Of a stretch of DNA of 37,950 bases, positions 35,439 through 37,950 are shown in pieces. The first letter of the stretch is position 1, and each line of letters opens with the position of its first letter. Location: contig JANYBL010000013.1 in assembly GCA_025360815.1 (NCBI GenBank), positions 1 through 37,950 on the forward strand, given 5' to 3'. The stretch comes from Burkholderiales bacterium (lineage in GTDB: Bacteria; Pseudomonadota; Gammaproteobacteria; Burkholderiales; Usitatibacteraceae). The notes beneath the pieces are model-generated. The model was not told the origin of the DNA, made no database searches, and saw only the letters and a program-made list of their open reading frames with translations. The position numbers were made by a program, and so were the translations under genes.

Positions 35439-36824
35439 TTGAATAAAACAGTAAAAAGAGGCCCTCCAAAACCGGCGGGGCGTGCCAAGGCCCGGGGTGC
35501 AAAAGCGCTCGTCAAAAAAGCGAAGGGCAAACCGAAAGGCAAGGCAGTTGTCCAAACGGCAAACGTCATCGCCAAGAAGTCTGTCAAGCCCGCCCTCAAA
35601 ACCCGCGTCAAAAATGCCGCTTTGGACATTGATACCGGCAAACCGATCAAGCTCAAAAAGGGGCCGCCGAAACCAGTCGAAATCTCTGCTACCGCCAAAG
35701 CCATTGCTTCAGCGAGTAGCACACCAAATGACGCGTCAATTTTGCCGACTGATATTTCGGTTTTAGCCTATTGCCGCGCTGGTTTTGAGCCAGATTTGTT
35801 GGCGGAAATCATGTCACGCATGGCGGCTACGCCCAAGGCCAGCTGGGCGCTCCCAAGCTCTGGCTTTGTTCGCGCCACCTTTGCCGCACCGGCCATTAAA
35901 CGACTTCATTCGGCAGTTCACGAGCCGATGGTATTTGCGAGGCAAATCATGCGCGCTGGTTTGTTCCCGGTAGCGCTCGGCACCCAAGATCGGGTCACGC
36001 CGATTGTTAATGCGGCCGAGACATTTTTAACAAACCTAAATTTGCCCAGTGTATCGGCAGTGTGGGTGGAATACCCTGATACCAACGACGGCAAATCGCT
36101 GTCGAAATTGGCGATTGCATTGCAATCGCGTATTACCCAACAATTTCAGGAGTCGGGCAAAATTAGCGCGCAATCCGGCAAGCGACTTCATGTATTTTTA
36201 ACTTCTAAATCTGAAGCTTGGCTAGGCCAAACTGATATCGAGTTTTCCTCATCTTGGCCACTTGGCATCCCGCGCTTGCGCATGCCATCCGAAGCGCCGA
36301 GTCGTTCAACCTTGAAGCTTGCCGAGGCGATTCACGTGTTTATTGGCGACGATGATGAACGCTTGTTCCAGCCCGATATGCGGGCGGTTGATCTGGGGGC
36401 GGCACCGGGCGGCTGGACTTGGCAGCTCCTGCATCGCGGGCTCTATGTCACTGCCATCGACAACGGTGATCTGCGCGGCGAGTTGGTCGATAACGCCATG
36501 GTCAAGCATCTGCGCGAAGACGGCTTTAAATATCGCCCGCTCAAGCCGGTCGATTGGATGGTGTGCGATATGGTCGAAAGTCCGTCGCGTATCGCCAAGT
36601 TGGTCGGCCTTTGGCTTTCAGAGGGCTGGGCGCGACATGTGATTTTTAATCTCAAACTGCCAATGAAAAAGCGCTTTGAAGAGGTCGAGCGTTGCTCAAT
36701 GATGATTGACGAGGCACTGGGCAATAAAGCGGAGCGCGCGGTCTTGCAGCTGAAGCAGCTCTACCATGACCGCGAAGAGGTCACCGGCTATTGCGGGTTT
36801 CCGCCTAGAGCAAAACAGGTTTAA
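35439..36824 (+). CDS. rlmM: 23S rRNA 2'-O-ribose methyltransferase RlmM with lysine-rich N-terminal tail
   Basis: Methylates C2498 of 23S rRNA with S-adenosylmethionine. The RlmM part runs from about residue 106 (ISVLAYCRAGFEPDLLAEI) to the end, including the SAM motif VDLGAAPGGWTW (317-328), the catalytic-region CDMVESP and FNLKLPMKKRFEEVE. That part is of normal length. In front lies a tail of about 100 residues rich in Lys, Ala and Pro (KKAKGKPKGKAVV, KKSVKPALKTRVK) with RGPPKP near the start and KGPPKP near the end. The TTG at 35439 is chosen because AGGA lies just upstream and the tail begins there. The frame is open about 117 bases further upstream. A bidirectional terminator follows. 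Confidence 0.92.
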   Translation: MNKTVKRGPPKPAGRAKARGAKALVKKAKGKPKGKAVVQTANVIAKKSVKPALKTRVKNAALDIDTGKPIKLKKGPPKPVEISATAKAIASASSTPNDASILPTDISVLAYCRAGFEPDLLAEIMSRMAATPKASWALPSSGFVRATFAAPAIKRLHSAVHEPMVFARQIMRAGLFPVALGTQDRVTPIVNAAETFLTNLNLPSVSAVWVEYPDTNDGKSLSKLAIALQSRITQQFQESGKISAQSGKRLHVFLTSKSEAWLGQTDIEFSSSWPLGIPRLRMPSEAPSRSTLKLAEAIHVFIGDDDERLFQPDMRAVDLGAAPGGWTWQLLHRGLYVTAIDNGDLRGELVDNAMVKHLREDGFKYRPLKPVDWMVCDMVESPSRIAKLVGLWLSEGWARHVIFNLKLPMKKRFEEVERCSMMIDEALGNKAERAVLQLKQLYHDREEVTGYCGFPPRAKQV

Positions 36825-36863
36825 TTTGCAGAACGCTTGGGGTTCATGTAGAGCGATACCAAT

Positions 36864-36892
36864 AAAAACGGCATCAAACGATGCCGTTTTTT
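36864..36892. terminator. Bidirectional Rho-independent terminator between rlmM and the TonB-like gene
   Basis: CGGCATC (36869-36875) and GATGCCG (36880-36886) form a 7-bp stem with the loop AAAC. AAAAA lies before it and TTTTTT after it, so it can serve the convergent genes on both strands. Confidence 0.92.
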
Positions 36893-36911
36893 GTTCGGGA
36901 AATGGTTGGTA

Positions 36912-37634
36912 TTACCGCTGAAAACTAACCTCAGTGGTATAGCTGCGGCCATCCGTACCGGCATTAAATTTCCATTGCAATAATGAAGTCGTCACGGCGC
37001 GATCGAAAAGTCTCGCTGGGCGCGATTCGAGAATCGCAACGTTGGTCACATCGCCGTTGGCGCCAATGGTCAGCTTCGCGCGTACTGTGCCGGTTTCCAC
37101 ATTTTGCCGGATTGCCTCGCGTGGAAATTCGGGTTGTGCGCGAAACGTCGGCGTTACCAGCGCCGTCAGTGCGGGCGGCTCCGCCTTGGGTGGTGCGGCG
37201 CGTGGTGTTGGTGCCGCTACGGCGACTTGCACCGGCGGCGGTGTAGGTTCGGCGACGCGAACAGGCGCAGGCACGGCCTGGACGGGAGCGGCCGCTACAG
37301 CCGGCGCTGGGATAGCCTTGGCGTCCGCTGCCAATTTGGCTGGCGTAGCTGGAGGGGCGGGAGCAGGTTCAACCTTGGCGGGCGCATCCTTAATGCTTTT
37401 CAGGTCAGTCATATAATCCACAGTTTTACGCGGCGCGTAAAAATCAGGATTGGTATTTTGGTTTTGCTCAACCGATTTGAGGCGGTCAGCTGTCGTTTGC
37501 ACGGGCTCGGTTTTTTGGCAGGCGGCCAATGTTGCGCCGACCAATAGTGATAGCCCGCAAACGCGCAATGTTTTGTGGTGATGACGATGCCTAGCAAATT
37601 TGCCAGTAACAACGTGAATGGACGGTATACGCAT
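36912..37634 (-). CDS. Lipidated TonB C-terminal domain protein
   Basis: A 240-aa protein with an unusual N-terminus. A His-rich start (ARHRHHHK) precedes a hydrophobic segment ending in the lipobox LAAC (Cys39). After the cysteine comes a flexible Pro/Ala-rich region (residues 85-155, many PAPAPP and VAAAP stretches). The TonB C-terminal domain follows (about 158-240: FRAQPEFPREAIRQNVETGT, DVTNVAILESRPARLFD, LLQWKFNAG). True TonB has an N-terminal helix that contacts ExbB/ExbD. Here a lipid anchor replaces it, so energy transduction is doubtful. No exbB or exbD is adjacent. AGGGAG sits just before the ATG. Confidence 0.85.
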   Translation of the reverse strand: MRIPSIHVVTGKFARHRHHHKTLRVCGLSLLVGATLAACQKTEPVQTTADRLKSVEQNQNTNPDFYAPRKTVDYMTDLKSIKDAPAKVEPAPAPPATPAKLAADAKAIPAPAVAAAPVQAVPAPVRVAEPTPPPVQVAVAAPTPRAAPPKAEPPALTALVTPTFRAQPEFPREAIRQNVETGTVRAKLTIGANGDVTNVAILESRPARLFDRAVTTSLLQWKFNAGTDGRSYTTEVSFQR

Positions 37635-37929
37635 AAAACTCCCTGAAACATTGATTTTTGTGGCTCGGCCAAGCGGATTTAAATTCAGTCAATGCGCGAT
37701 TTGTCGTTGCTATCACGCTTTTAGACTTTTACGTCTGTGAATTTTTGCCATGGTTGCTACGATTGCTTTTACGACTTTTTACACGTTGCCTGCAGCAACG
37801 GTTGCTGTGAAAAACTGCCAAATCATGACAAGAATTCAATTATTCCGCAATAGTGGGCACAATTTTTTGCAAATTCGGCTTAAGAGCTGCGCAATACTTC
37901 AGTGGCCCGGCTTTTCGACCAAGGTATAC
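37635..37929. other. Divergent spacer before the last gene start
   Basis: AT-rich, with no gene seen. It contains a perfect inverted repeat CGTTGC-CTGCA-GCAACG (37784-37800) and a weaker AGAC-TTTTAC-GTCT (about 37723-37736). These could be regulatory sites for either divergent gene. Confidence 0.4.
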
Positions 37930-37950
37930 ATGGCGAATAAATTGTTTTCT
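37930..37950 (+). CDS. Possible start of a gene cut by the window end
   Basis: An ATG preceded by AAGG at suitable spacing opens the frame MANKLFS up to the last base. Only seven codons are visible, so no product can be named. Confidence 0.35.

Overview
The window looks like a chromosomal segment of a betaproteobacterium (Burkholderiales or a near relative). This is inferred from the PutA, GcdH, Aat/Bpt, FdhD and RlmM homologues, the one-cysteine FdhD motif, the moderate GC content and the gene-dense layout. No species can be named. There are no rRNA or tRNA genes, no CRISPR array, no complete insertion sequence and no prophage genes. The window opens inside putA and closes a few codons into a new gene.

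Layout. 1-2.3 kb: the P5C-dehydrogenase end of putA and a DUF3047 lipoprotein. 2.5-7.1 kb (minus): a two-gene RND efflux operon (membrane fusion lipoprotein, then permease) without an outer-membrane partner. 7.5-8.7 kb (minus): aspartate aminotransferase. 9.1-11.7 kb (plus): an accessory patch with a Phd/VapC-type toxin-antitoxin pair, an unrecognised four-helix membrane protein preceded by a 25-codon reading frame, and two degraded genes in a row (a small membrane LuxR-type regulator and a DUF4199 protein), each broken several times. 11.8-15.9 kb (minus): a DUF3297 protein and a three-gene envelope cluster (patatin-like lipoprotein, secreted trypsin-like protease, FHA-membrane protein). 15.9-21.3 kb: a PYROXD2-type oxidoreductase, a glutathione S-transferase, TatD and a periplasmic serine hydrolase. 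21.4-23.0 kb (minus): aat and bpt, which together tag proteins for the N-degron pathway, separated by a 147-bp MITE-like palindromic element. 23.1-26.6 kb (minus): a tightly packed molybdenum-cofactor operon (51-aa membrane peptide, fdhD, mobA, a 2H phosphoesterase, moeA). 26.9-31.5 kb: aminopeptidase P with a clear terminator, a PlcP-like metallophosphatase behind a possible Pho box, and glutaryl-CoA dehydrogenase. 31.7-33.1 kb (minus): a DUF6249 / ECF sigma / small membrane protein operon. 33.3-37.6 kb: an MFS exporter, RlmM with an unusual lysine-rich N-terminal tail, and a lipidated TonB-domain protein.

Several things run through the window. Short in-frame tandem repeats with 9- or 12-bp units recur at several loci, inside coding tails or linkers and in spacers. 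Translational coupling by ATGA or TAATG overlaps is common. The most unusual observations are the MITE-like element between aat and bpt, the pair of decayed regulator/DUF4199 genes, the patatin/protease/FHA cluster, the PlcP homologue with Pho-box-like repeats, the RlmM tail, and the 51-aa membrane peptide overlapping fdhD. No complete new defence or mobile system could be shown from sequence alone.
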